A stretch of 64,000 nt of DNA from Sphingomonas sp. 67-36. Its GTDB lineage: Bacteria; Pseudomonadota; Alphaproteobacteria; Sphingomonadales; Sphingomonadaceae. Location: assembly GCA_001897375.1 (NCBI GenBank), contig MKSU01000013.1:1-64000 (forward strand), given 5' to 3'. Below the pieces are notes generated by a model. The model had not been told where the DNA came from. It worked only from the letters and a program-made list of their open reading frames with translations, and ran no database searches. Positions 1 through 9,712 of this stretch are shown in pieces; within the stretch, counting starts at the first letter, position 1; every line of letters begins with the position of its first letter. A program made the position numbers and the translations under genes.

Positions 1-66
1 GACAGGTGCCCCAACGCCTTCTTCTCCGCCATCGCCCTCGCTGCCACCGTCATCTTCTGGCTCTGA
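1..66 (+). CDS. C-terminal end of a probable membrane protein (cut by window edge)
   Basis: Reading frame 1 is open from the window edge to a TGA at 64-66 and encodes a hydrophobic tail ending in the residues ATVIFWL. The composition fits the last transmembrane helix of a transporter or other membrane protein, but 21 residues cannot identify the family. It converges on the acyl-CoA dehydrogenase gene on the opposite strand. Confidence 0.4.
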   Translation, partial: DRCPNAFFSAIALAATVIFWL

Positions 67-110
67 TCAGTGAGTCCTGACCCTAATGACACCGCTCGCG
101 GCGACCCCGG

Positions 111-1355
111 TCAGTGCATAGTGAGCTCGTTTCGCCCGACGACCATGTGGTGCACCTCGTCAGGTCCGTCGGCGAAGCGCAGGTGGCGCACGTCAGCGTA
201 GAGATCGGCAAGCGGGGTCCATTGCGAGATGCCGGTTGCCCCGTGGATCTGGATCGCTTGGTCGATTATCTGACAGGTCTTCTCGGGCACCATCGCCTTG
301 ACCATGCTCACCCACACGCGCGCATCGCGATTGCCGAAGACGTCCATCGCCCTGGCCGCCTTCAAAACCATTAGCCGCATCGCCTCGATCTCGATCCGCG
401 CGCGCGAGATGAGCTCCAGGTTCTTGCCCAGCATCGCCAGGGACCGCCCGAACGCCTCGCGCGCGTTTCCACGCTTCACCATCAGATCCAGCGCGACCTC
501 GGCCTTGCCGATCGTGCGCATGCAATGGTGGATGCGCCCCGGCCCAAGCCGCAGCTGCGAGATCTCGAACCCACGCCCGACGCCCAGCAGCACGTTCTCC
601 TTCGGCACGCGCGCGTCGCGGAAGCGGATGTGCATGTGCCCGCGCGGGGCATGATCCTCGCCAAAGACGTGCATCGGGCCGACGATCTCGACGCCGGGCG
701 TGTCGATCGGAACCAGGATTTGCGACTGCTGCTGCGACGAGGGACCATCGTCGCTCGTGCGCACCATCGTGATCATCACCTTGCAGCGCGGATCGCCAGC
801 GCCGGAGATGTAGTATTTCTCGCCGTTGATGACCCATTCGTCACCGACCAGCTCAGCCTTGGTGCGGATGTTCTTGGCGTCCGACGAGGCGACGTCGGGC
901 TCGGTCATCGCGTAGGCGGAGCGGATCTCGCCGGCGAGCAGCGGCTTCAGCCAGCGCTCCTTCTGCTCGGGCGTGCCGACACGCTCCAGCACTTCCATGT
1001 TGCCGGTGTCGGGCGCCGAGCAATTGAGGCTCTCCGACGCGAGTGGCGACTTGCCGAGCTCGGCGGCGATATAGGCGTAGTCGAGGTTGCTGAGCCCCTC
1101 CCCCGTCCCGGCATCGGGGAGGAAGAAGTTCCATAGCCCCGCAGCCTTCGCCTTGGACTTGGCCGTCTCCAGCAGTTCAAGCTGCCCCGGTGCGAAGCTC
1201 CAGCGGTTCTCCCGACCTTCGCCCAAACGCACGTATTCGGGGTAGATCGGGTCGACGGTTTCCCGGATGTGCCGCTTGACCGCCTCGAAGAGCGGGCGGG
1301 CGCTCTCGGACATGCGCAGGTCGTCGAGTTCGGGATTGGTAAATAGATCCGACAT
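111..1355 (-). CDS. acyl-CoA dehydrogenase, ACAD10/11-like
   Basis: This 414-residue flavoprotein should oxidise an acyl-CoA to the 2-enoyl-CoA and pass electrons to ETF. The N-terminal helical domain is followed by the FAD/substrate signature YAMTEPDVASSDAKN near residue 150. The middle strand block contains GAGDPRCK, and the stretch GRGFEISQLRLGPGRIHHCM near 265-285 is typical of the ACAD10/11 branch, which acts on long or branched or hydroxylated acyl-CoAs. The C-terminal GPDEVHHMVVGR matches the flavin-binding end of the family. Length is complete. A LysR gene lies upstream on the same strand across a 98-base gap and may control it. The substrate cannot be deduced from sequence. Confidence 0.93.
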   Translation of the reverse strand: MSDLFTNPELDDLRMSESARPLFEAVKRHIRETVDPIYPEYVRLGEGRENRWSFAPGQLELLETAKSKAKAAGLWNFFLPDAGTGEGLSNLDYAYIAAELGKSPLASESLNCSAPDTGNMEVLERVGTPEQKERWLKPLLAGEIRSAYAMTEPDVASSDAKNIRTKAELVGDEWVINGEKYYISGAGDPRCKVMITMVRTSDDGPSSQQQSQILVPIDTPGVEIVGPMHVFGEDHAPRGHMHIRFRDARVPKENVLLGVGRGFEISQLRLGPGRIHHCMRTIGKAEVALDLMVKRGNAREAFGRSLAMLGKNLELISRARIEIEAMRLMVLKAARAMDVFGNRDARVWVSMVKAMVPEKTCQIIDQAIQIHGATGISQWTPLADLYADVRHLRFADGPDEVHHMVVGRNELTMH

Positions 1356-1453
1356 AAAGCCCTCGTCGTTTGATCCAGTCTTAGAACGAAGCCGCTATGT
1401 GAAGCGAATGGCCATTGGCGATGACGGTCATGAGCAAGATGCATGAACTCTCG

Positions 1454-2356
1454 TCACGAGAGCGCCTCGATCATCACGCCGCGCAGCCAGGCATTCCCTG
1501 GATCCGAGCGCGCCGCCGCATGCCACAGCAGTTGCAGCGGCCGCATCTCAATCCTGAACGGCAGTGGAAGAATCTGGTTTTTGACGACCCGGGAAAGCGA
1601 CGCGGCATGCGATGCCGGAATAGTGAGGAGCATGTCCGTCTCGGCGACGATCGTCCATGCGGACCAACTGTGCTGGCAGCGAACGGCTATTTGGCGCGTG
1701 CTGCCCATCCCCGCAAGCGCCTGATCCTCGAGGCCGACCGCATTCCGGCGCGGCGATACGATCACGTGGTCCTCGGCGAGATATGCGTTGAGATCGATGT
1801 TCCCGCTGATCCGCGGATGGCTGCGCCGCGCCGCGACGACCATTGCGTCTGTTCCGAGCGGTATCGCCTCCAGCTCCATCGTGGCTTCGCTGGCGAGGTC
1901 GAGAGCGAGATCCAGCTCGCCTCGAGCTAGCGCTCGGGCGAGGTAGCCGCGGCGAAAATCCTCGCTCGCCAGCGTCACGCCGGGAGCCGAGGCGGCTACT
2001 TTCTGCACCACCCGATGGAAGTGGTGCATCTCGCTCGATTGCCGCAGGCCGATCCGGAAGGCGCGCGTCGAGGTTCCGGGATCGAAGCTGGTGGCCGTCG
2101 TCACAGCCATCTCTATGCCCCGTAGCGACTCGCGGATCGGATCGATGATCGAACGCGCCAGCGCGGTGGGGACCAGGGTATTCCCCGACCTGACGAACAA
2201 GGGATCGTCGAACGCGCGCCGTAGACGCCCGAGCGCATGACTGAGCGCGGACTGGGAAAGGTTGAGGTGGCGTCCCGCCGCCGTCACGCCACCACGCGTG
2301 TAGATGGCCTCGAAGATGCCGAGCAGATTGAGATCGAGCCTGGGATTGTGATTCAA
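1454..2356 (-). CDS. LysR-family transcriptional regulator
   Basis: A 300-residue LysR-type regulator. The N-terminal winged helix-turn-helix (about residues 8-66) includes TAAGRHLNLSQSALSHALGR and DDPLFVRSG. The rest is the two-lobed effector-binding domain. The start is a TTG whose first bases overlap the TGA of the upstream small gene (TTGA), which suggests translational coupling. The likely target is the neighbouring acyl-CoA dehydrogenase gene or its own transcript. The effector is unknown. Confidence 0.9.
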   Translation of the reverse strand: MNHNPRLDLNLLGIFEAIYTRGGVTAAGRHLNLSQSALSHALGRLRRAFDDPLFVRSGNTLVPTALARSIIDPIRESLRGIEMAVTTATSFDPGTSTRAFRIGLRQSSEMHHFHRVVQKVAASAPGVTLASEDFRRGYLARALARGELDLALDLASEATMELEAIPLGTDAMVVAARRSHPRISGNIDLNAYLAEDHVIVSPRRNAVGLEDQALAGMGSTRQIAVRCQHSWSAWTIVAETDMLLTIPASHAASLSRVVKNQILPLPFRIEMRPLQLLWHAAARSDPGNAWLRGVMIEALS

Positions 2357-2745
2357 CGGAACGGACCTTCAGCGAATGGCCTGTCGTACACGATGTTCTG
2401 CACGAAGCGGATGTTGGCACCGCTCCCGCACGTCCCCTCGCTGATGTTGTCCGGCGCGATCATCCCAACCGGGTTCGCACCCGATGCCGGAACGGGTGAC
2501 GAGATATTCTTCCAGTCACGGCAGCGGTCGCGAAGCGCTTGGATCGGTGCCTCGATGAGTAGTTGGCCACTGAAGAAAATGAAAAAGCCACCCGGCAGTC
2601 CGTTCCATCCCATCGACGCCCGATAGCGCTTCGGCCGCTCGGCTCGGGAGAACTCCTGACTTGCACCCGCACCCATCGGCTCAATGACGCCTGACATATA
2701 TCCTCTGATCACGGACCAAAGCGCAAAGCAGCCAAGCCATACCAT
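2353..2745 (-). CDS. hypothetical small membrane-associated protein
   Basis: An open frame of about 130 codons that ends in a TTGA overlap with the LysR start, a common operon arrangement. The first 20 residues (MVWLGCFALWSVIRGYMSG) and a later GGFFIFFSGQLLI block are hydrophobic, so the product may be membrane-associated. The third codon positions are less G/C-rich than in neighbouring genes and no clear ribosome binding site precedes the ATG, so it may be acquired or not translated. I recognise no family. The start could be the TTG one codon earlier. Confidence 0.42.
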   Translation of the reverse strand: MVWLGCFALWSVIRGYMSGVIEPMGAGASQEFSRAERPKRYRASMGWNGLPGGFFIFFSGQLLIEAPIQALRDRCRDWKNISSPVPASGANPVGMIAPDNISEGTCGSGANIRFVQNIVYDRPFAEGPFR

Positions 2746-2885
2746 CAAGGTGGGGCAGCGCTTGACTCCAAAAGCTGCCGTTCGTTCTTGTCAGTTCTAC
2801 AGCCACTAAAATGGAAGTTGTCAGAAGCTCAAATGATACGAGCGAGCGCCGATCTCACGACTGTACAATAGGAATCCCGCCATCA

Positions 2886-3827
2886 TCAGCGGTGGAGAAA
2901 CCGCCTCAAGGCGGCGTGACTCGCGTTACGTGTCGCTTCGCTTATCCGCGCGTTCGGCACGATGTCATAAGCATGGAAACCGCCTGGATAGATGTGGAAC
3001 TCGGTGGGAACACCAGCACGTAACAGGCGGCGGGCGTATTCCATGTTCTCCTCCAGGAAGAGGTCGAGCGAGCCCGTCGAGATGAACGCAGGCGGCAGGC
3101 CGGCAAGATCGCTAGCGCGGGCGGCGGCGGCATAGGGGGATACGCCGTCGATCCCTGGTTCATGACCGAGCAACGACGACCAGCCGAATCGGTTGTTGGC
3201 GGCGTGCCAGATGAACTCGCCGACATAAGGATTCGGCTCGTTATCAACGCAGGTGCGATCGTCGATCATCGGATAGATCAGGTGTTGAAACGCGAGCGAA
3301 AACTCGCCGCGATCGCGCACAAGCAGCGCCAATGCAGCGGCAAGGCCGCCGCCGGCACTCTCTCCCATCACCCCGATCCGCGTCGCATCCACGCCGAGCG
3401 CGTCAGCCGCGCCGAACAGCCAGCGCAACCCGGCATAGCAATCCTCGATCGCACCAGGAAAAATCGTTTCGGGCGCAAGGCGATAGTCGACGGAGACCAG
3501 TACACAGTCGAGGGCCCCGACCAACCCGCGATGCACCCCTTCCAAATCCTTCGCCGCGCCCAGCACATAGCCGCCGCCGTGAATGTGATAGATTGCCGGA
3601 TACGGTCCCGCACCGCCTTCGGGCCGATAAATATGGAGACCGATTTCGGGCGCGCCCGCCGGCCCCGGGACGTCGCGGCGATCGAGCGTGACGCCGGAGG
3701 TTTCGAACGGCGGCAGCGGAATCGCCCGGCCGCGCGCCAGCGGCAGGATCTCGGCGGTAAGGGTGGTGGTCGGCCAAAGATCGAGGAGCGGCGCAACTTC
3801 GGGATCGACGAGATGACGGGATGACAA
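2886..3827 (-). CDS. HSL-family alpha/beta hydrolase (esterase/lipase)
   Basis: A 313-residue carboxylesterase of the hormone-sensitive-lipase family. The oxyanion-hole motif HIHGGGYVLG lies near residue 85, the nucleophile is the Ser in GESAGGG near 160, and the acid and base are expected in the C-terminal SLDLFLEEN and GGFHAYD segments. I place the start at TTG 3827 because GAGGAG lies 7 bases upstream and the protein then begins at the family's usual SSRHLVDPEVAPLLDLWP stretch. Longer in-frame starts add an Arg-rich tail with no support. It lies downstream of a TonB receptor on the same strand and may hydrolyse the imported ester. Confidence 0.9.
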   Translation of the reverse strand: MSSRHLVDPEVAPLLDLWPTTTLTAEILPLARGRAIPLPPFETSGVTLDRRDVPGPAGAPEIGLHIYRPEGGAGPYPAIYHIHGGGYVLGAAKDLEGVHRGLVGALDCVLVSVDYRLAPETIFPGAIEDCYAGLRWLFGAADALGVDATRIGVMGESAGGGLAAALALLVRDRGEFSLAFQHLIYPMIDDRTCVDNEPNPYVGEFIWHAANNRFGWSSLLGHEPGIDGVSPYAAAARASDLAGLPPAFISTGSLDLFLEENMEYARRLLRAGVPTEFHIYPGGFHAYDIVPNARISEATRNASHAALRRFLHR

Positions 3828-3954
3828 GGTTTCTCTCCTCAAGCGCACTGCGCCGCTGGGTCTTGCGGCAAGTAAGGCCCGTTTCCGCATATGCGATCGC
3901 ACGGACAGGTTCGAACCGCGATGCCCGATGCTAAGCCCATCTGTCGCGGCCCGG

Positions 3955-6912
3955 TCAATATTTCATACCGATCGCAAGGCCGAAGCGGCGCGGCTCAAGC
4001 GTAAAGATGTTGGTGTACAGTCCCGACGAGGCATCCGCGACAAACTCTCCGGTGATCGCATTGTTGTCGAAAAGGTTCTGGACGAACAGCCGGGCGAACC
4101 AGCGGTCGTTCGGGCCGTTGAGTTGCACCTGTGCGTTGACGACGTCGTAAGTCGGCACGCGGTCGATCGGCCTGTTGAAAATGCGGGAATATGCGGTGCC
4201 GGTCAGCGCATAGTCGACCCGCAGAACCGCATTCATCCCGTTCGACCCCAGGTCCGCCGTATATTGCGCGCCCATCGATACCTTGAACTTCGGCGAATTG
4301 GGCAATTGATTGCCCGTCACATCGACAGCGACACCGTCGATCAGCTTCGGCGTTGCGACATTGGGATCAAGCTGGATCGGAAGCGGACCGGCTGGCTGCC
4401 CAAGCAGCGCGAGGAGGGCTGGAGAGGGATTGCTGGCAGCGGCGGCCAGGGCGCTGCACATCGAGAACGCCCCCGTGGTGCTCGTCCCCGGGACTGCGAC
4501 TGGCGCCCTCAATCCCAACCCCGCGTTGACGGCGGTGACGAACGCATTGGTGAGCGCGCCATTGCCGGATGCCCTCGGCGCGACGACGCAATTGGTGCCC
4601 CCCGCGAGATCCTTGATGATCACGGAATCGGAGCGGCCGCCGCTCGGATCGCGTGGGTCGATCAATTGCAGCCTGTCCACCTTGGTATGGAGGTAGCTCG
4701 CGGTTACGTTGAATTGCAGCCTCCGTGTCGGCGCCATTACGAAATCGCCTTCAATACCGTAGATTTTGGCATTGACGTTATCGTTGAACACCGTGCGGTT
4801 GATGAGCCTGCTGATCTGCAATCCTTTATAATCGTAATAGAAAGCAGACAGATTGGCGCGGAAATGGCCTCCCAGAAAGGTATTCTTCGTGCCGATCTCA
4901 AAGGCGTTGAGCTCCTCCGGCTTGTATGTCGCCGAAGCGGTCACGATCGTCGGGTCAAAGGCCGGGTTGATGCCACCCGATTTGTAACCGCGCGAATAAG
5001 ATGCATAGACCAGCGTCTTCTCGGTGAAGGTCGTGACCGGGCTCCAGTCGAGCACCAGCCGGCCGGTCATCCTGCCGAATGCCACCTCGGTTTCGCGAAA
5101 TGGCTGCTTGCCCGGAGTTGCCGCATCGGCGTCGAAATTGGCTGCGTTGGGCGCCGAAAACGCATCTGCCGTGCCATAGGGTATCGTGAAGTTGAACAAC
5201 ATCGCGCGATCACGCACGAACTTGTCGTCGTGCGAATAGCGCAGACCAGCAGTCAGCTTGAGCGTGCTGGCGAGATCGAAATAGGCTTCACCGAAAATGC
5301 CATAGGATTTCAGGCGATAGAGGTTGGTTTCGACATTGGCGAAGGGGGAAGCCATCGCGCCGTTGCCGGCGGTCGACAAGGCGCCGATCACCGCGGTGCC
5401 ATAGTCCAATCCCGTCGACGCGACGAAATAGTCGGTGTCGGCCTTGTTATCGACGTAGATCGCGCCGAGCAGAAAATTGAACGGCCCGCTGAACTTCGAA
5501 TCCAGGTGCGCCTCGATCGAATATTGACGATTGGCGGTGCGGGATTCGTCATATTCCTGACCCTGCGGTGCGCAGCCCAGGATATTGCCGTCGATATAGC
5601 CGGTGTAACTGCGATCGACCTGCGAGACGCAGATGTCGTTGCCCTGAAACAGGTGTGAGACGGCATTGGCGAACAACGGCGTCGGGAAATTGCGGAGCGC
5701 GTATATGCCCGATCCCGGCCCGGTCGAAATCGGATTTTCCACCGCGAGGTTGTAATCGACCCGCGAGTTGACCTTGTTGCGGGCATAGCCGCCCGTCAGG
5801 TTCAGCGTGACCGGGCCGAAATCGTGGATGATCTTGCCCATCAATTGCAGTTCGTCCGCGCGATACGTCGGGTCGAAATCGGTATCGACCTTGCGCACGT
5901 CGGCGGGATTGACCGCGCTCGAGAAGGAATCCGTGCCATAGATGCTGCCGAGACCAACCGCACCGATCGCCGCGCTGCCGCTCACGATGCGGAAGAATTC
6001 CTGCGATGACAGAGTGGTGCCGAGCGTGGAGTTGTTGTTGACTGTCTGGTTGGTCAGATAGTCCGGCAGGCAGCCGAGCACGCCCGTCGGATCGCGATGG
6101 CACAGCTGCTTCTGAATACGCGAGCGGTTCGAATCCTCCTTGAAATAATAACCCATGAGGTCGACCGTGGTATGCGCATCCGGCTGCCAGCGGATCGAGC
6201 CGCGCAGCGCATATTGATCGCGCCCGTCGATGCTGTTCCCGTTGTAGAGATTTTCGGTATAGCCGTCCCGCTTCAAATAGGTGCCCGCAAGGCGGATACC
6301 GAGCGTCGGGGTGAGCGGCAGATTGAACATCCCCTCCGCCCGCCTGGTATCGTAATTGCCATATTGCAGCGTGGCGGACGCATGAATGCCCGACAAATCG
6401 GGTTTCGCCGTCACGAAGCTGATGACCCCGCCGGTTGCGTTGCGACCGAACAGGGTGCCCTGCGGCCCGCGCAGCACCTCGACCCGCTCAAGATCGAAAT
6501 AGTCGGTCTCGAACAGGCGCGTCGTCACCAGTGGCATCTCGTTGATCGCGATCCCCACCGATGTGTCGCCACTGGTGGCGATCGCGGCGTCGCCGATGCC
6601 GCGAATGGTGAAGTTCGAGCTGGCGAACTGGCTCTTGGTGAAGGTCACGCTCGGGATCGACAAATAAAGATCGGATGTCGTCCGGATCTGTTGCCGCTCA
6701 AGCGCCGTCGTATCGAAGGCGGCGATCGCGATCGGCACGTTCTGGAGACTCTCCGAACGTCGCTGCGCCGTAACGACGATATCGCCTACGCCGTCGCTCG
6801 CCCCGACTTGCGCAACTGGCGGCTCCGCCTGTTGCGCTCGTGCGGAATGACAGATGGCGAGCGACGAAACTCCGGCCGCCATGGTGAAGGCGATTCGGGC
6901 GAACTGGCGCAT
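3955..6912 (-). CDS. TonB-dependent outer-membrane receptor
   Basis: A 985-residue outer-membrane receptor. The signal peptide is residues 1-27 (cleavage near ARAQQA). A TonB-box-like segment DIVVTAQRR follows, then the plug domain (about 50-170) with RGIGD and the conserved VEVLRGPQGTLFGRNATGG. The large 22-strand beta-barrel ends in RRFGLAIGMKY with an aromatic last residue. The ATG at 6912 has AGGAGAGGGG just upstream, which excludes the longer in-frame extension. Such Sphingomonas receptors import catabolic substrates or metal chelates. The adjacent esterase and the divergent Crp-type regulator suggest an ester nutrient, but the ligand is unknown. Confidence 0.95.
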   Translation of the reverse strand: MRQFARIAFTMAAGVSSLAICHSARAQQAEPPVAQVGASDGVGDIVVTAQRRSESLQNVPIAIAAFDTTALERQQIRTTSDLYLSIPSVTFTKSQFASSNFTIRGIGDAAIATSGDTSVGIAINEMPLVTTRLFETDYFDLERVEVLRGPQGTLFGRNATGGVISFVTAKPDLSGIHASATLQYGNYDTRRAEGMFNLPLTPTLGIRLAGTYLKRDGYTENLYNGNSIDGRDQYALRGSIRWQPDAHTTVDLMGYYFKEDSNRSRIQKQLCHRDPTGVLGCLPDYLTNQTVNNNSTLGTTLSSQEFFRIVSGSAAIGAVGLGSIYGTDSFSSAVNPADVRKVDTDFDPTYRADELQLMGKIIHDFGPVTLNLTGGYARNKVNSRVDYNLAVENPISTGPGSGIYALRNFPTPLFANAVSHLFQGNDICVSQVDRSYTGYIDGNILGCAPQGQEYDESRTANRQYSIEAHLDSKFSGPFNFLLGAIYVDNKADTDYFVASTGLDYGTAVIGALSTAGNGAMASPFANVETNLYRLKSYGIFGEAYFDLASTLKLTAGLRYSHDDKFVRDRAMLFNFTIPYGTADAFSAPNAANFDADAATPGKQPFRETEVAFGRMTGRLVLDWSPVTTFTEKTLVYASYSRGYKSGGINPAFDPTIVTASATYKPEELNAFEIGTKNTFLGGHFRANLSAFYYDYKGLQISRLINRTVFNDNVNAKIYGIEGDFVMAPTRRLQFNVTASYLHTKVDRLQLIDPRDPSGGRSDSVIIKDLAGGTNCVVAPRASGNGALTNAFVTAVNAGLGLRAPVAVPGTSTTGAFSMCSALAAAASNPSPALLALLGQPAGPLPIQLDPNVATPKLIDGVAVDVTGNQLPNSPKFKVSMGAQYTADLGSNGMNAVLRVDYALTGTAYSRIFNRPIDRVPTYDVVNAQVQLNGPNDRWFARLFVQNLFDNNAITGEFVADASSGLYTNIFTLEPRRFGLAIGMKY

Positions 6913-7053
6913 GCTGTTTCCCCTCTCCTGCGCCGGCGCTCTTCTTGCACTGGCGTCATTGATCCTCCACGCTGATTTCGACTGTAGCGTGTGTTGTTTC
7001 GTGGGTTTCGCACGCCGGTCATCCGATGACTGTTCCCGAGGAGACATTTCGGA

Positions 7054-7752
7054 TTGGATGAGCGAACGGAAATCGACGCGACCTTGGGCGCCGGGGGCTG
7101 GTTCGCCTCGCTGCCGGCGGAAATACGTGCCGAAGTGCTGTCGGCGGGCACGGTCCGCAACCTGACTGCGGGCAAATGCCTGTTTGACGAGGACGGCGCG
7201 CCAACGGGCCTTCATGCCGTCCTGAGCGGGGAACTCCATATCATCGGCCTGTCGGCCGACGGGAATGCCATCACCATGGGCATAATCCGTCCCGGGGACT
7301 GGACCGGATTCCTGACCTGCCTCGATAATCTGCCGCACTTTTATTCAGGGATAGCGCGCGCGGACACACGGACGTTTTCACTTCGCCAGGCGGATGTGAC
7401 GCGGATTTTCGAACGCGATGTCGCTACCTTTCGCCTGTTGCTGATGCCGGAACTCACCGTCAGTCGGAAACTCCGCCGTTTCCTCCTCGACGATTTCGGT
7501 CGGCCGCTGGCACAGCGCGTCGCGGCGCGGCTTAGCGATCTTGGACGCTCACCTTACCAATTCCCTGTTGGTCCGGTGGTGCCGTTGCGGAATTTCAGCC
7601 AGGAGGAACTGGCGATGTCGGTCGTCGCGACACGACCGAGAATCAACAAGATTCTGCGCGACTTCGCGGCGAAAGGAATGATCGAACTCGGCTATGGCCA
7701 GATCACCGTCATCGACCTTCCGGCGCTGGAGCGTTTCGCGCGGGACGACTGA
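7054..7752 (+). CDS. Crp/Fnr-family transcriptional regulator
   Basis: A 232-residue activator or repressor. The N-terminal cupin-like sensor (about 15-130) carries GELHIIGLSADGNAITMGII and PGDWTGF. The C-terminal winged helix (about 160-225) contains the recognition segment FSQEELAMSVVATRPRINKI. There is no Cys set for an Fnr-type iron-sulfur cluster, so a small ligand is more likely. The TTG at 7054 is preceded by GAGGAG at 7039-7044. The gene is divergent from the TonB receptor across about 140 bases and probably controls that shared region and the hydrolase downstream. Confidence 0.88.
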   Translation: MDERTEIDATLGAGGWFASLPAEIRAEVLSAGTVRNLTAGKCLFDEDGAPTGLHAVLSGELHIIGLSADGNAITMGIIRPGDWTGFLTCLDNLPHFYSGIARADTRTFSLRQADVTRIFERDVATFRLLLMPELTVSRKLRRFLLDDFGRPLAQRVAARLSDLGRSPYQFPVGPVVPLRNFSQEELAMSVVATRPRINKILRDFAAKGMIELGYGQITVIDLPALERFARDD

Positions 7753-7826
7753 CGGCAATTGTTCCCCAGATGACAGACTAGTGCGACGCGACTCCTTATC
7801 TCTCACCGGATTCTGCAAGGGGAGCG

Positions 7827-8885
7827 ATGATGATCCGGCCGATGATATGCGGATTGCTGCTGGTGGGAATGGGGGTTCGCGCTTCACCGGCTGTCGCTGA
7901 CACGCAATTGCCGGCCATCAGCAGCGCCAGTTTCGCGACGGTGCCGGTCGTTCTGGCGAACGGCGTGCGTGGCGAACTCGTCAACTTCGATAGCCATTCT
8001 CCTGTCGATTGGGGCCCTGCGTTGCGCGGTAATCTCGGCCCGGCGGTGCGCCTTGATGCCCAATTCTTCAGGCCGCCTGGCGCAATCGGTAAGGTCCCGG
8101 TGACGATCATCGTGCCGGGCAGCGGCAATCTTGGGACGCACCATCTGGCGGAAGCATCGGCGCTGGTTGGCAAAGGGATCGCCGTGCTGGTGATAGACCC
8201 GTTCCACGGCCGGGGCATCGTCGATACGATCGCGGACCAGGGCCGGCTTAGCTGGACGTCGAGTGCGTATGACGTGCTGGCGGCGGTCAAATATCTGCGC
8301 GGCCGGGCGGATGTCGATCCGGCGCGGATCGGCGCGCTCGGCGGGAGCCGCGGCGGCACTGCGGTCATGATGGCGGCGTCCGCGCCCTTTTCCGACGCGA
8401 TCCTTGGACAAGGGCATGGGCTGCTGGCCGTGGTTGCCGGCTATCCCTGGTGCGGGACGCAATTTGAAAGCGCGCGTCTCGCCCGGGGAGCCGCTCTACT
8501 GGTGCTCCAAGGGGATCACGACGACTGGGTTTCGCTGCAACAATGCCAGGACGCTGTGCACGCGATGATCGTCTCCAAGCAGAATGCCGCGATGCATATC
8601 ATCGCCGGCGCATACCATGCGTTCGACCGCGCCGATGTGCCGCCGACACGGATCGCCGACGCAGTGACTTCCACTACTTTTCCGACCGTCTATATGGACG
8701 ACGCCGGCACATATATTGACCTGCGCACCGGCAAGCCGAACCCGGCTCTCCGGCCGGCGCAATTAACCGAATATGCGATATCGGGCGGCTTCGTGCGCAA
8801 AGGCGTCACGATCGGAAGCCGTCCCGGAGATGCTGCCGAATTCATGGGCGAGATGGTGTCCTTTCTAGCTGCGGCGCTGAGTTGA
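7827..8885 (+). CDS. secreted alpha/beta hydrolase (dienelactone-hydrolase-like)
   Basis: A 352-residue hydrolase with an N-terminal export signal (about 24 residues, cleavage near AVADT). The nucleophile Ser sits in GALGGSRGG near residue 170, the acid is expected in LQGDHDDWVS near 235, and the base is the His in GAYHAFDR near 265. The fold order matches the dienelactone hydrolase or prolyl-oligopeptidase-like clan. It follows the Crp-type regulator by 74 bases on the same strand. It may act in the periplasm on material brought in by the nearby TonB receptor. The exact ester or peptide substrate is not apparent. Confidence 0.85.
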   Translation: MMIRPMICGLLLVGMGVRASPAVADTQLPAISSASFATVPVVLANGVRGELVNFDSHSPVDWGPALRGNLGPAVRLDAQFFRPPGAIGKVPVTIIVPGSGNLGTHHLAEASALVGKGIAVLVIDPFHGRGIVDTIADQGRLSWTSSAYDVLAAVKYLRGRADVDPARIGALGGSRGGTAVMMAASAPFSDAILGQGHGLLAVVAGYPWCGTQFESARLARGAALLVLQGDHDDWVSLQQCQDAVHAMIVSKQNAAMHIIAGAYHAFDRADVPPTRIADAVTSTTFPTVYMDDAGTYIDLRTGKPNPALRPAQLTEYAISGGFVRKGVTIGSRPGDAAEFMGEMVSFLAAALS

Positions 8886-9080
8886 TACAGGGACGATCCC
8901 GCATTCAGATGAAAGCCTTTGGAATGCGTTTGATGGTGGGGTCACATAACGCCGGCTATATCGTTGAGCGATAACGTCAGCTCCCGACCCACTTCAGGCT
9001 ATTCCTTGCTGGTGCCGGGAATCCCCATATCGGGTTTGAAGCGTTCTTCAGGAGGCCGTTATGGCCATTGGAGAATGATC

Positions 9081-9711
9081 ATGGAGATGCCTGAAACCGA
9101 AGCCACAGCCACCAAGCGCCCGGCTTGGAATGCTGGCAGAACTGTCGGCGCCAAGCGTGCGCTGAAACCGAAGCAAATCTGGGAGATCCGATTCTACTTC
9201 AATCAGCGGCGCCGTTTGCGAAATCGGGCGCTGTTCGACCTGGCGATCGACAGCAAGCTCCGGGGCTGCGACCTGGAGCAGATGAAGATCGGCGATCTTG
9301 TCACCGGCGGACAGATCCGAACGCGGGCAATCGTCATGCAGCAGAAGACAGGCCGACCTGTTCAGTTCGAGCTACTCCCGGATGCGCGCGCCAGCCTGCT
9401 GGCTTGGCTCGATCGACGGGGCGGCACGGTCGATGACTATTTTCCCCAGTCGGGTTGACTACAACGGTCATCTCAGCACCCGACAGTACGCCAGGCTCGT
9501 CGATGAATGGGTGACAGGTGTCGGTCTGATGCGAAGCGAGTATGGCACGCACTCACTTCGCCGAACGAAGGCATCGATCATCTACAGGGCCACCGGCAAC
9601 CTTCGTGCCGTTCAGATCCTTCTCGGTCATAGCAAGATCGAGAACACGGTGCGCTATCTTGGGATCGACGTGGAAGACGCGCTCGCGCTTGCCGAAAACA
9701 CCGAGATCTAA
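9081..9711 (+). pseudogene. tyrosine recombinase, frame-disrupted (Sphingomonas short-integrase type)
   Basis: The start ATG at 9081 has GGAG upstream. Codons to about 9440 encode the N-terminal half (KLRGCDLEQMKIGDL, TRAIVMQQKTGRPVQFEL), ending in VDDYFPQSG and a TGA at 9456-9458. The second half continues in the +1 frame from FPSRVDYNG to a stop at 9711, with the catalytic region YGTHSLRRTKASIIYRATG, LLGHSKIENTVRYLG and the nucleophile Tyr in VRYLG. The break lies in the TATTTTCCCC run near 9440-9447 and is one base extra or two missing. Both halves are otherwise intact, so the lesion is recent, or a sequencing error or a programmed shift. This family is about 205 residues long and lacks a long arm-binding domain. 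Confidence 0.85.
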
Positions 9712-9712
9712 A

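Noticed and set aside
3928-5658. A long plus-strand open frame opposite the first TonB receptor
   Set aside because: It is a shadow of the high-GC receptor gene: no start site, no recognisable protein, Arg/His-rich composition.
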